The notes beneath the pieces were generated by a model. That model saw only the letters and a program-made list of their open reading frames with translations. It was not told the origin of the DNA and did no database searches. Source: Bacillus sp. FJAT-22090 (lineage in GTDB: Bacteria > Bacillota > Bacilli > Bacillales_A > Planococcaceae). From it: a stretch of DNA of 64,000 nucleotides. This document shows, piece after piece, positions 44,527 through 52,964 of the stretch (position 1 is its first letter; every line of letters starts with the position of its first letter). Both the position numbers and the translations under genes were made by a program. The stretch spans positions 434,001 to 498,000 of the forward strand of contig NZ_VEBK01000001.1 of NCBI RefSeq assembly GCF_007676755.1, in the 5' to 3' direction.

Positions 44527-45336
44527 TTAATGTTTTTCTATATTTGATAATCCATATGGATATGGATTAGTGTAACCTATTTTTTGGGAAATAATTTCTG
44601 CTGCTTCCCAAAGAGGAACTAGAAAGTCATTTACCTTTTCTCTCGGTAATGAAGTAGAAAACCCCGCGATACTTATTGAAAATTCAACTTCGTTCAATCG
44701 GTTAAAAATTGGGGCCGCAATAGACACCGTTCCTTCTTCAAGTTCTGAAACACTATAAGCGAAACCACTTTTTCGAGTTTCATGAATAAAAGACCAAACA
44801 TCCTCAACTCTTTGTGGTGTTTGACTTGCATAAAAAGTCAATGGTTGCTTTAAGATATCCGATATTTCATCATCCGATAAAAAAGATAATAAGATGCGTG
44901 TACAAGCCCCTGCATATAGAGGAGCTCTCCTACCTGTTTTCGTATATAGACGGACAGGTCTTGTACTTTCCACTTTTTCTATATAAACACCTTCATCCTT
45001 ATCTCTTGAAACTAATTGAACTGCTTCATTAAATTTAGATTGTAGTATTTTCATATGGGGTAAGGATATATTACGAATCTCTAAATTACTCGAAACGATA
45101 CTCCCTAAATACATTAGCTTCAGTCCCAATGAGTAGGTATCCCCTTCTACTAATAATCCATTTTTCTCTATTTCCGAACGTTGTAGAAAGCCATGGTCTA
45201 CGAAAGTTTTGAGTAATCGATGGACTGTTGGTTTTGGTATTTGTGAGTAAGCAGATATTTCATCTAGACGCCAAAAAGGTTTTTCTTCCGTAAATAAGTC
45301 CAGTAATTGAAATCCTTTTTCTATTGTTTTGCTCAT
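44527..45336 (-). CDS. IclR-family transcriptional regulator
   Basis: The 269-residue protein has an N-terminal winged helix (GFQLLDLFTEEKPFWRLDEIS, then PKPTVHRLLKTFVDHGFLQ) and the C-terminal IclR effector domain (YIEKVESTRPVRLYTKTGRRAPLYAGACTRILLSFL; EEGTVSIAAPIFN). It is embedded in the operon between the ATPase and binding-protein genes, so it is probably autoregulated. A 31-nt palindrome with the IclR-like TGGAA-N5-TTTCA core lies just after the operon promoter at 47342-47372. Its ATG overlaps the preceding stop by 4 nt. Confidence 0.93.
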   Translation of the reverse strand: MSKTIEKGFQLLDLFTEEKPFWRLDEISAYSQIPKPTVHRLLKTFVDHGFLQRSEIEKNGLLVEGDTYSLGLKLMYLGSIVSSNLEIRNISLPHMKILQSKFNEAVQLVSRDKDEGVYIEKVESTRPVRLYTKTGRRAPLYAGACTRILLSFLSDDEISDILKQPLTFYASQTPQRVEDVWSFIHETRKSGFAYSVSELEEGTVSIAAPIFNRLNEVEFSISIAGFSTSLPREKVNDFLVPLWEAAEIISQKIGYTNPYPYGLSNIEKH

Positions 45337-46331
45337 AAATTCACCACATCTTTTGGTTGATGTAGATGGCAGGATACAAAGTGGTTACCTTCCGTCTCCA
45401 ATAGAATCGGCTTCACTGTCTTACAAACCTCCATACAAGCAAAACATCTAGGATGAAAAGTACAACCTGATGGTGGATTGGCAGGACTAGGAACATCTCC
45501 TTTTAGAATAATCCTTTCCTTTTTCTGCAATGGATGAGCACTTGGAAGTGCAGAGAGTAATGCGGTGGAATATGGATGATTAGGATTATCATATAGCTTT
45601 TCTCTATCTGCTATTTCAACCATTTTTCCTAAATACATAACTCCTATTCTGTCACAAAAATGTTTAACGACACTTAAATCATGAGAGATGAAAATATAAG
45701 TTAAACCAAATTCTTTTTGTAAATCCCTCATTAGGTTCAATACTTGAGATTGAATGGATACATCCAATGCCGAGACTGGTTCATCTGCGACGATGAGCTT
45801 AGGTTTGGAGATCAATGCTCTAGCAATTCCAATCCGTTGTCGTTGTCCACCCGAAAATTCATGAGGAAGACGTTTCAATTGATTAATTGTTAGCCCTACT
45901 TGATCAGCTACCTCTAAAACTCTTCTCTCTCTTTCTTCCCTATTAGTAATTCCAAAGTTAATGAGTGGTTCCTCAATAATGTCAAAGACTCTCATTCGCG
46001 GATTTAAAGAAGCAAAAGGGTCTTGAAAAACAATTTGTATATCTTTTCTCATTAACCTCATTTTATTTTGATCAAGTGATGCAAGGTCTGTCCCTTCAAA
46101 AAAGACGGCACCTTCAGTCGGCTCCAACAATCTTAAAATCGTCCGACCGACAGTACTTTTTCCACATCCCGATTCTCCAACAATTCCAAAAGTTTCTCCA
46201 CGTCTTACTTCAAATGAAATGTCGTCAACGGCTTTTACTTGTTGGATGGTTTTATTGCCGAACACTCCCCCTTTAATGGGAAAGTATTTTTTTAGGTTTT
46301 CAACTTTTAATATTGTTTCTTCATACTTCAT
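45333..46331 (-). CDS. Oligopeptide ABC transporter ATPase, OppF/DppF type
   Basis: The 332-residue ATPase has Walker A GESGCGKST, signature FSGGQRQR, Walker B LIVADEPVSALD, and the C-terminal oligopeptide-transporter tail with cysteines (GCTFHPRCFACMEVC). That tail resembles the Fe-S or structural cysteine motif of OppD/F proteins. It pairs with the OppD-type ATPase. Its start overlaps the upstream gene by 11 nt. Confidence 0.93.
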   Translation of the reverse strand: MKYEETILKVENLKKYFPIKGGVFGNKTIQQVKAVDDISFEVRRGETFGIVGESGCGKSTVGRTILRLLEPTEGAVFFEGTDLASLDQNKMRLMRKDIQIVFQDPFASLNPRMRVFDIIEEPLINFGITNREERERRVLEVADQVGLTINQLKRLPHEFSGGQRQRIGIARALISKPKLIVADEPVSALDVSIQSQVLNLMRDLQKEFGLTYIFISHDLSVVKHFCDRIGVMYLGKMVEIADREKLYDNPNHPYSTALLSALPSAHPLQKKERIILKGDVPSPANPPSGCTFHPRCFACMEVCKTVKPILLETEGNHFVSCHLHQPKDVVNL

Positions 46332-47322
46332 TACTCGTCACCTCAGCTGATGTTTCTGAATCATAGAGCCAACATTGAACACGTGTATTATCTGCCGTTG
46401 TAATAAGTGGTGGTTTGTCTGAACATTTATCATGTGCTTTACTACATCTCGGAGCAAAGCGACAACCTTTTGGCATACTTCCAGGTGCTGGTACAAGACC
46501 AGGTATAGAAGATAAATATTCTTTTTGCTCCGAAATGTTTGGAAGCGATTCCATTAATCCTTGTGTATAAGGATGTTTAGGTAAGTCAAATAAGTTCACC
46601 ACATTTGCCTCTTCTACTATTTCTCCTGCATACATAACTATTACTCGATCACACATTTCAGATACAACTCCCAAATCATGAGTGATCAATACAATAGACA
46701 TATGTAATTTGTCTTGTAAACTTTTCATTAATTCTAGAATTTGTGCTTGAATCGTAACATCAAGTGCAGTAGTTGGTTCATCTGCTATCAATATTTCTGG
46801 ATTGCACGATAAAGCTATAGCTATCATAATACGTTGTCTCATACCACCAGAGAGCTGATGAGGATACTCATCTATTACTTGCTCCGGTCTTGGTATTCCC
46901 ACTAACTTCAGCATTTCTATCGCTCGATTTCTAGCTACTTTCTTCGAAACTGATTCATGACTTAGTATCATTTCAACAATTTGACTTCCTATTGTATAGA
47001 CTGGGTTCAAAGAACTCATAGGTTCTTGAAATATCATAGATATCTTTTTTCCACGCACTTTTCTCCAGTCCTTATTTTTAAATTGCTTAAAATGTAAGTC
47101 TCCCACTTGAATATCGCCATTTTGCCATTGTACTCCTGTTGGAAGCAATCCCATTAAGGAAAGAGAAGTCATGCTCTTTCCACATCCCGACTCCCCAACA
47201 ATTCCCAGTGTTTCACCTTTATTTAATTTAAAGCTAATGCCGTTTACAATCGCAATTTCTTTATCATCCTCTTCTTTTATACCAACTTGAAGATTCTCTA
47301 CATTCATGACTTCCGAAATCAT
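46321..47322 (-). CDS. Oligopeptide ABC transporter ATPase, OppD/DppD type
   Basis: The protein has Walker A GESGCGKSM, LSGGMRQR and LIADEPTTALD, and the tail GCRFAPRCSKAHDKC. It is the first gene of the pyroglutamyl-peptide operon. A GTG at 47337 is in frame, but GAGGTG is spaced 7 nt from the ATG at 47322, giving 333 residues. The IclR-like palindrome ends about 20 nt upstream. Confidence 0.93.
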   Translation of the reverse strand: MISEVMNVENLQVGIKEEDDKEIAIVNGISFKLNKGETLGIVGESGCGKSMTSLSLMGLLPTGVQWQNGDIQVGDLHFKQFKNKDWRKVRGKKISMIFQEPMSSLNPVYTIGSQIVEMILSHESVSKKVARNRAIEMLKLVGIPRPEQVIDEYPHQLSGGMRQRIMIAIALSCNPEILIADEPTTALDVTIQAQILELMKSLQDKLHMSIVLITHDLGVVSEMCDRVIVMYAGEIVEEANVVNLFDLPKHPYTQGLMESLPNISEQKEYLSSIPGLVPAPGSMPKGCRFAPRCSKAHDKCSDKPPLITTADNTRVQCWLYDSETSAEVTSNEV

Positions 47323-47341
47323 TGAGTCACACCTCACCGTT

Positions 47342-47372
47342 TCATTATATGGAACGTCATTTCATATAATGA
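47342..47372 (-). promoter_or_regulatory. Palindrome, candidate IclR-type operator
   Basis: Two 13-nt arms, 12 of 13 matching as an inverted repeat, flank a 5-nt centre (CGTCA). The inner core reads TGGAA-N5-TTTCA, close to the TGGAA-type cores bound by IclR proteins. It lies between the promoter (47385-47413) and the first start codon, where a bound repressor would block the polymerase. Confidence 0.6.
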
Positions 47373-47384
47373 TTTTATTTTCTA

Positions 47385-47413
47385 ATTGTAAATAATATTA
47401 AGACTAATTGCAA
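47385..47413 (-). promoter_or_regulatory. Sigma-A promoter of the pyroglutamyl-peptide operon
   Basis: On the minus strand TTGCAA (-35) and TACAAT (-10) are separated by exactly 17 nt, about 65 nt before the first gene. The predicted transcript start is just before the palindrome at 47342-47372. Confidence 0.6.
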
Positions 47414-47523
47414 TAGTATTTTTTTATACTTATTACCATCCATCATCTTATAAATTTGTAATCTCGGTATAGAAACACTCCTAGAAAGCTATTTATAAGC
47501 CCAACCTTTTGTAATTTCATATA

Positions 47524-47558
47524 AAAATCCAGTGAATGTATTATTCACTGGATTTTCC
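47524..47558 (-). terminator. Terminator of the acyl-CoA dehydrogenase gene
   Basis: AAAATCCAGTGAAT pairs with ATTCACTGGATTTT around a 5-nt loop, with A/T flanks on both strands. It lies about 10 nt after the stop. Confidence 0.88.
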
Positions 47559-47566
47559 TATACCTT

Positions 47567-49207
47567 TTAACTGTGCTCTTCTCGAAACCACTCACATGTT
47601 TTCATTGGATCTCCGACTTTCCGCAATGACCAAGTTTCTTCTATAAAAATAGTGCTCAGTAAACCAATTTGTGGCTTACACTCTATTTCTACAGCAATGA
47701 CACTCTCATAAACGCGAGCCATCTTTTTGGCTAGACCTTTCGCTTCGAATGTTTGCAAATCTTCATCGAGTCCTGCAAAAGTTTTTAGCTCTTCTTTTAA
47801 TTCAGCTAGTTTAGACGCAACGATTGCTAATAACTTAGAGTTTTCACACTGTGCTAGGCGATTTTCCAAATGCTTTACAAATATTTTGTGAATTTCGAAT
47901 TTATTCACTAAACGCACTAGCTCTAATGCTAATATATTCGCCGTGCCTTCCCAAACGGTTAACACTTGCGCATCTCGAAGCAGACGTGGTGTTACAAAGT
48001 CTTCAATATAACCATTTCCGCCATGCATTTCAATTGCCTCATGCGCAAAGTGAATCGCTTGCTCTGCAGTTTCTTTTTTCATTAAGGCAATACATAGTCG
48101 ATTTAATAGGATTTCTTCCTTTGAGGCAGCTCCACTAACAACTCGGTCGTATAAATCGATCAAATCGAATGTAGCATATAACTCGATTTCTAATTTCGCA
48201 CGTAAACGCCCAAGAGAATCTTGAACCATTGGAAATCTGTTCAGCCTACTTCCAAATGCAGTTCGCTTCTCTGCATAAGCAAATGCTTCATTATAAGCAC
48301 GACGCATAATTCCGAGTGAAGCAACTGTGTTGCAAATTCTAGATAGATTAAGTGCCTCCAGCATATATTTTAATCCATTCGTTGGATCACCTACGACATA
48401 AGCAAGAGCCCCATCAAATTCTACTTCTCCGCTAGGTACAGCCCGCACACCCAGCTTATCCTTTAACCGTCGAATTTTAACTCCATTTAATGTCCCTTCT
48501 TGAGTTCTCCACGGTACGGCAAACAAAGTAAGCCCTTTAGAACCACTTAGGGCATCCTCTTTTCTAGCCAGTACCATGGCAACACCAGCCATCCCCGCAT
48601 TCGAAGCAAAATACTTTTCTCCAAATAAACGATAATGCTCTCCATCCGCAATTGCCTTTACAACGTTTGCACCTACATCGGAGCCACCTTGTCGTTCCGT
48701 TAAAAATGTTGCCCCCTCATACAGTTCTAAATCTCCCGTCGCCGCAACATGGGGTAAAAATTTTTCCCTCACTTCCTTATTCGCATAATGTTCTAGAAGA
48801 AAACTAGTTGCCATCGTCAACGTTACAGGACAATAAAAACCTGGCTCTGCTTGGGACAATACATACCCTTGTGCAAAACTATATACATAGTTTCCTTTAT
48901 GACCTAGCTCAGGAATATCCTTATGCAAGTAACCGACTATTCCTGTTTCATACGTTTCCCTCACCGTCTTTTTGTATCCTTCATTTACCCAAACTAATGA
49001 TTGATCATCGCCAAACTTATCATATTTTATTAGATTTGGTTCTCCTACTCGATCAGTATGACGGGCGCGTTCATCTATTTCATTGGCAACAAGCTGCCCA
49101 AACTTAATAAGTTCTTTTTCCGCATATGCTTGAAACTTTGTATCTAGCTTTGTTTTTAGAATATCCTGTAGCGATTCATCATGGCTATAAAAGTTTTGAC
49201 GTTTCAC
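47567..49207 (-). CDS. Acyl-CoA dehydrogenase family protein (AidB-like)
   Basis: The 546-residue flavoprotein has the acyl-CoA dehydrogenase pattern: PVTLTMATSFLLEHYA, EGATFLTERQGGSDVGAN (FAD/substrate region), LKDKLGVRAVPSGEVEFDGA, the helical domain with CNTVASLGIMRRAYNEAFAYAEKRTAFG, and EAIEMHGGNGYIEDF, and VWEGTANIL. Length and the N-terminal extension (about 90 residues) resemble AidB and related long dehydrogenases rather than FadE. It would oxidise an acyl-CoA or act in alkylation-damage defence; the substrate is unknown. The start is GTG after AAGGGGG. It stands alone with its own terminator. Confidence 0.87.
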   Translation of the reverse strand: MKRQNFYSHDESLQDILKTKLDTKFQAYAEKELIKFGQLVANEIDERARHTDRVGEPNLIKYDKFGDDQSLVWVNEGYKKTVRETYETGIVGYLHKDIPELGHKGNYVYSFAQGYVLSQAEPGFYCPVTLTMATSFLLEHYANKEVREKFLPHVAATGDLELYEGATFLTERQGGSDVGANVVKAIADGEHYRLFGEKYFASNAGMAGVAMVLARKEDALSGSKGLTLFAVPWRTQEGTLNGVKIRRLKDKLGVRAVPSGEVEFDGALAYVVGDPTNGLKYMLEALNLSRICNTVASLGIMRRAYNEAFAYAEKRTAFGSRLNRFPMVQDSLGRLRAKLEIELYATFDLIDLYDRVVSGAASKEEILLNRLCIALMKKETAEQAIHFAHEAIEMHGGNGYIEDFVTPRLLRDAQVLTVWEGTANILALELVRLVNKFEIHKIFVKHLENRLAQCENSKLLAIVASKLAELKEELKTFAGLDEDLQTFEAKGLAKKMARVYESVIAVEIECKPQIGLLSTIFIEETWSLRKVGDPMKTCEWFREEHS

Positions 49208-49366
49208 TTTAACTTGCCCCCTTCTTTAATAATTACTTTCATATATTTTTCGATCCATTACTCAAGAGTGCTTTTTTGTTCAAACAGTCTTGGATTTCAT
49301 AGCTAGCCCGTTAGAAATGTTTTAATTCATTCGAATTGTTTGGGAAACTTCCTGTTAAAAAAACTT

Positions 49367-49516
49367 TTACAGTTTCTCCCTATCTTCTTGTGTAACTCCC
49401 ACTATAGAACCATTTTTTAACTTTCCAGAAAAAAGCGCGTGTAATTTTTCCATTTCTTCTTTCATTTCCTGTAACTCTTTTACTTTCTCTTCTATATGCT
49501 TTTCACAGATCCCCAC
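49367..49516 (-). CDS. Possible 49-residue coiled-coil protein
   Basis: This GTG-initiated frame encodes a highly charged helical segment (HIEEKVKELQEMKEEMEKLHALFSGK) followed by KNGSIVGVTQEDREKL. Amino acid composition looks like real protein, and the stop lies in a small AAACT/AGTTT hairpin with a T-run. The ribosome site is unclear because the frame starts 4 nt after the stop of another short frame. It is the only coding-like stretch in the 510-nt gap 49208-49717. Confidence 0.4.
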   Translation of the reverse strand: MGICEKHIEEKVKELQEMKEEMEKLHALFSGKLKNGSIVGVTQEDREKL

Positions 49517-49520
49517 CCCT

Positions 49521-49607
49521 TTAGGATTCTAATTTCAGCTTATCATTAACGTAAACTTCAACAGAAAAATTTGCAAGACCTTTTCGAATTAAGTACCTCT
49601 CATAACG
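49521..49607 (-). pseudogene. Possible gene remnant upstream of the 49-residue frame
   Basis: A short frame reads RYLIRKGLANFSVEVYVNDKLKLES then stops. It looks protein-like but has no ATG, GTG or TTG in a sensible position, and an in-frame stop precedes it. An ATG in the neighbouring frame at about 49616 could restore a start after a one-base shift. It may be a frameshifted small gene, read together with the following 49-residue frame. No family is recognised. Confidence 0.22.
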
Positions 49608-49680
49608 CTAAACGTGATCAACTGGGCATTGCAAGCAACAATATGTGGATAAAAATGCAATGTAGTTTAATAAATAAGAA

Positions 49681-49712
49681 AAGACATTAAACGAAATCGT
49701 TTAATGTCTCTT
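49681..49712 (-). terminator. Terminator of the 357-residue secreted protein gene
   Basis: AGACATTAAACG pairs perfectly with CGTTTAATGTCT around a 4-nt loop, and is followed on the minus strand by TTTCTTATTTATT. Confidence 0.88.
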
Positions 49713-49717
49713 TCCCC

Positions 49718-50791
49718 TCAATAAGAGTCGTATATATCAACATATTTCCATTCATTGTTTTCTTTTTTCAATAAGTAGACAATCGTTACAGTCTCAGAAT
49801 CGTTGCCTTCTGTTATGGTTTCCGTCACTTCCACATACGCATACCCATCAATAATTGAATAGACATTCATGTCTAGTAATTCGTACTTTACATCTACTTG
49901 ATCAAACATAGCTCGAAGGTCTTCTTTTAAATATTCATAGTCTGGATACTCTGAGCTATATAGATTGAATACTGCTTCTACGTTTTCACTATTAAACAAT
50001 TCATTTGTTTTTACAAAGAACTGGTTCAATTCTTTTTCCTGTTCTATAAAACTAGCATCTTTTCGGATAACTTCGCTATATAAATCAAATAAGCTATAAT
50101 ATATGTCATCATCTGCAATAAGGTCCAATGAATTAAATAATTCATTGACTTGTTTTTCTACTTGGGCCGCACTTGCCTTTTGGGCTATAAGCGTATTTAA
50201 TTTTCCCAAAGCATTATTGGCAGTAATTGTATATTTTACCTCGTCTAATAACAATTCTGCAGGAGCTTTATATTTGGATAAAAAAGCATCTCTTGTAGAT
50301 TTCCCGTATACTTTGTAGAGCAGCTTTGCTTGTTTTCTAATCTCTGCAGATAATTCATGATATGTTTTTTCTGTAGATTCAGCTAGTGGATTTTCAGAAT
50401 ATAATTGCTGAAACTTCTCAGTTAAATTAGCAATTTTATTGCCAGAAGTAACTGCATCAATATACCCCATTGTTCGCGTATAATGAACCCCAACATTGTC
50501 TTCTAATCTTTTTTCTAGCTTCTGCTTATCAGTTCCATTCAATTGAGTGATTTCTTTTTGAGCCTGAAAATATGCAGATTTTGTAGCATTAAATGTTTTC
50601 AAATCAGGCGTTTTTATTTCCTTAGTTTTCTCATAAGAAATTTGCCATTTAAGCGTTCCTGCATATGTCTCGGCTGTTTTAAGTAATGACTCAGCATTTC
50701 CTATAGAAGCAGCAGAAACAGATGAATATGGTATCAAAACTGCCGAACTAAAAATCCCTAAAGCTAATGAACACGAAATAATTTTTTTCAT
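49718..50791 (-). CDS. Secreted protein of unknown function
   Basis: The protein starts with a clear Sec signal peptide (MKKIISCSLALGIFSSAVLIPYSSVSAAS), cleaved near residue 27. The mature part is about 330 residues, rich in helices and charged residues in its first two thirds (AETYAGTLKWQISYEKTKEIKTPD; LNTLIAQKASAAQVEKQVNELF). A C-terminal alpha/beta domain resembles SnoaL/NTF2-like folds (NELFNSENVEAVFNLYSSEYPDYEYLKEDLRAMF, then EVTETITEGNDSETVTIVYLLKKENNEWKYVDIYDSY). That last call is by pattern only. GTG at 50812 opens the frame, but GGAG sits 6 nt from the ATG at 50791. It stands alone. Confidence 0.8.
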   Translation of the reverse strand: MKKIISCSLALGIFSSAVLIPYSSVSAASIGNAESLLKTAETYAGTLKWQISYEKTKEIKTPDLKTFNATKSAYFQAQKEITQLNGTDKQKLEKRLEDNVGVHYTRTMGYIDAVTSGNKIANLTEKFQQLYSENPLAESTEKTYHELSAEIRKQAKLLYKVYGKSTRDAFLSKYKAPAELLLDEVKYTITANNALGKLNTLIAQKASAAQVEKQVNELFNSLDLIADDDIYYSLFDLYSEVIRKDASFIEQEKELNQFFVKTNELFNSENVEAVFNLYSSEYPDYEYLKEDLRAMFDQVDVKYELLDMNVYSIIDGYAYVEVTETITEGNDSETVTIVYLLKKENNEWKYVDIYDSY

Positions 50792-50997
50792 AGTATTCTC
50801 CATTCGACTCACTATCGTAAGCCTATTTTTATAATAAAAAGGTTATTCAAATAATTCTATTTTAGTTTAAAGAAAAATAGAACGCAATCTTTTTCGAAAT
50901 TTAACGTAGTGCTAGAGCTACGAAAAAGCTAATCAGTATGTTCTCTTTCTTTAAAAAGGCTAATATACTCCCATAAAATGACTAAACGAGAGCAACC

Positions 50998-51028
50998 AAA
51001 AAAGACACTAAACGTGAAATTTAGTGTC
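50998..51028 (-). terminator. Terminator of the patA-like gene
   Basis: GACACTAAA pairs with TTTAGTGTC around a 7-nt loop, and is followed on the minus strand by six T. Confidence 0.9.
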
Positions 51029-51036
51029 ATCCAATT

Positions 51037-52191
51037 TTAAAGAGATTGTATAAAAGCTTCTAATCGATTTAAGCCTTCTGCGAGAACTGGCATCGAGTAT
51101 GCATAGGAAATACGAATATATCCCTCGCCATATGGAGTAAAGGCATTTCCTGGAACAACTGCAACCCCGCCTTCTTGCAATAATTTTGTCGCAAAATCGA
51201 ACGAATTCATCCCATAGTCTTTTATGGAAGGAAAAATATAAAACGCACCGTTTGGCTTTACAACAGGGAAACCTATTTCAACTAATCGGCGATACACAAA
51301 GTCTCGTCTCTTTACATATTCTACATTCATATCTGCTGGTGTATCTTTTGCATTTGTTAAAGCTTCGATCGCCGCATATTGAGCTGGGAGCGAAGCACAA
51401 ATTGTATTAAATGCATGCACTTTCACCACATGTTGCATCACTTCAGCTGGCCCCATTAAAAAACCAATACGCCATCCTGTCATGGAATGAGATTTGGATA
51501 ATCCATGGATATAAAACAATTTATCTCTTATTTCATGATAAGAAGCAAAGGATACATGCTTACCATTAAAGGAGTTTTCACTGTAAATTTCATCTGTTAG
51601 TATGAACAGGTCTTTCTCTGCTATCACTTCAATTAAGTTATCTATCGTTTCTTTGGATAGAACAACTCCTGTTGGGTTAGAAGGATTATTAAAAAATACT
51701 GCTTTTGTTTTTTCGTTTATTAGCTCCGCTAGTTTTTCCGCAGAAGGTTGAAAATTCGTTTCCGTTGTATCTAGGTAAACAACCTTTGCGCCGCATAATT
51801 CGATAACTGGTACATAGCCTGAATAGTTAGGGGCCGGTAAGATGACCTCATCCCCTTCTTCTAAAATCGTTCGAAAAACAGCATCAATTGCTTCTGACGC
51901 TCCATTTGTAATAATAATTTCATCTTGGGGATCATAAGAAAAGCCGTATTTATTTGTAAAAAAATCGTTGACTACTTCTCGGAGTTTAAGAATTCCTGCA
52001 TTATGAGAATAGCCAGTTAAATTTTGATTGATCGCTTGTATTCCCGCCACTTTCACGGAGCTTGGTGTAGGAAAATCCGGTTGACCGATAGTAAGATTAA
52101 CCGCATCTGGGTAATGCACAAGTTGATTAGAAAACTGTCTTGTTCCTGGTATTTTCAAATTTTCTGCCCGGGGATTTAGTCTTAAGCTCAT
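51037..52191 (-). CDS. patA: Class I/II aminotransferase, PatA-like
   Basis: The 384-residue PLP enzyme has LTIGQPDFPTP, NPSNPTGV, LTDEIYSENSF and the Schiff-base lysine in GLSKSHSMTGWRIGF. Many stretches match the remembered Bacillus subtilis PatA (N-acetyl-L,L-diaminopimelate aminotransferase), including CGAK, GAFYIFPSIK-YGM and the terminal GEGYIRIS. That enzyme acts in the acetylase branch of lysine and peptidoglycan precursor synthesis. The frame opens at 52209, but AAAGGAAG suits the ATG at 52191. It is a single gene with its own terminator. Confidence 0.87.
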   Translation of the reverse strand: MSLRLNPRAENLKIPGTRQFSNQLVHYPDAVNLTIGQPDFPTPSSVKVAGIQAINQNLTGYSHNAGILKLREVVNDFFTNKYGFSYDPQDEIIITNGASEAIDAVFRTILEEGDEVILPAPNYSGYVPVIELCGAKVVYLDTTETNFQPSAEKLAELINEKTKAVFFNNPSNPTGVVLSKETIDNLIEVIAEKDLFILTDEIYSENSFNGKHVSFASYHEIRDKLFYIHGLSKSHSMTGWRIGFLMGPAEVMQHVVKVHAFNTICASLPAQYAAIEALTNAKDTPADMNVEYVKRRDFVYRRLVEIGFPVVKPNGAFYIFPSIKDYGMNSFDFATKLLQEGGVAVVPGNAFTPYGEGYIRISYAYSMPVLAEGLNRLEAFIQSL

Positions 52192-52338
52192 CGTACTTCT
52201 TCCTTTCATCTAAATAATCAGTATATTTACTTTAGTATACGATATAGTCGTATTATTTATATATCATTAATATTTATTTAGCAGAATAGTAGTTGAAAAG
52301 GTATATCTCGAAGCACAACTCTTTTAGGAAACAATATT

Positions 52339-52373
52339 AAAAAACTGTCCAACAAGTCTCCAAGTTGGCCAGC
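52339..52373 (-). terminator. Terminator of the VOC-family gene
   Basis: CTGTCCAAC pairs with GTTGGCCAG (one mismatch) with further pairing inside, and is followed on the minus strand by TTTTTTAA. Confidence 0.82.
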
Positions 52374-52388
52374 CCTATTATTTCTAAA

Positions 52389-52817
52389 TTATTGTGGCAT
52401 TTGTTCGCTTTCATGACTTAATTGCCATTCAATACCGAACTTATCCTTTAATGATCCATAGCATTTACTCCAAAATGTTTCTTGGAGCTCCATGCTAACT
52501 CTGCCGCCTTCTTTAAGCGCTTCAAAAGCGGAGCGAACTTCTTCTTCATCTTTACTGACAAATGCTAAACTCACATTATTACCTGCGATAAATGGTGAAC
52601 CGGGAAAAACATCTGAAAACATTACATTGCTCCCGTTTATATTCAGTCGAGTGTGCATAACTAAATCTTTTGCTTCCTCTGGTAAAGTGTAATCAGGACT
52701 TTGAGGTGCTTCACCAAAAGTCATTATTTGTGGTTTTTCCGTTTTAAAAACTTTAGCGTAAAACTCCGCAGCCTCGCGACAATTTCCATTAAAATTAAGA
52801 TAAATATCTACAGCCAT
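52389..52817 (-). CDS. VOC-family protein, PhnB-like
   Basis: The 142-residue protein shows the PhnB/VOC pattern: VDIYLNFNGNCREAAEFYAKVF, then VMHTRLNINGSNVMFSDVFPG, and FWSKCYGSLKDKFGIEWQLSHE. These small two-module beta-alpha-beta proteins include glyoxalases and many of unknown function; no substrate can be named. The frame reaches 52850, but GAGGAG lies 8 nt from the ATG at 52817. Confidence 0.87.
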   Translation of the reverse strand: MAVDIYLNFNGNCREAAEFYAKVFKTEKPQIMTFGEAPQSPDYTLPEEAKDLVMHTRLNINGSNVMFSDVFPGSPFIAGNNVSLAFVSKDEEEVRSAFEALKEGGRVSMELQETFWSKCYGSLKDKFGIEWQLSHESEQMPQ

Positions 52818-52923
52818 TTGACACACTCCTCTAGTTATCAAATTATTCATTCAATAATGAATGTCCATCTTATTGTATCATCTGCTTATAGAAAATAAAA
52901 TCTATATTACTGGTCTACAACTG

Positions 52924-52957
52924 AAAAAAGAGCAAGATAGTAATCATCTCGCTCTTC
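52924..52957 (-). terminator. Terminator of guaC
   Basis: AAGAGCGAGAT and ATCTTGCTCTT form an 11-bp stem with one mismatch, followed by six T on the minus strand. Confidence 0.87.
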
Positions 52958-52964
52958 CAACTTA

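Noticed and set aside
52210-52388. Possible riboswitch or T-box leader upstream of patA
   Set aside because: No conserved T-box, SAM or lysine riboswitch elements are visible; only the terminator of the VOC gene is clear.
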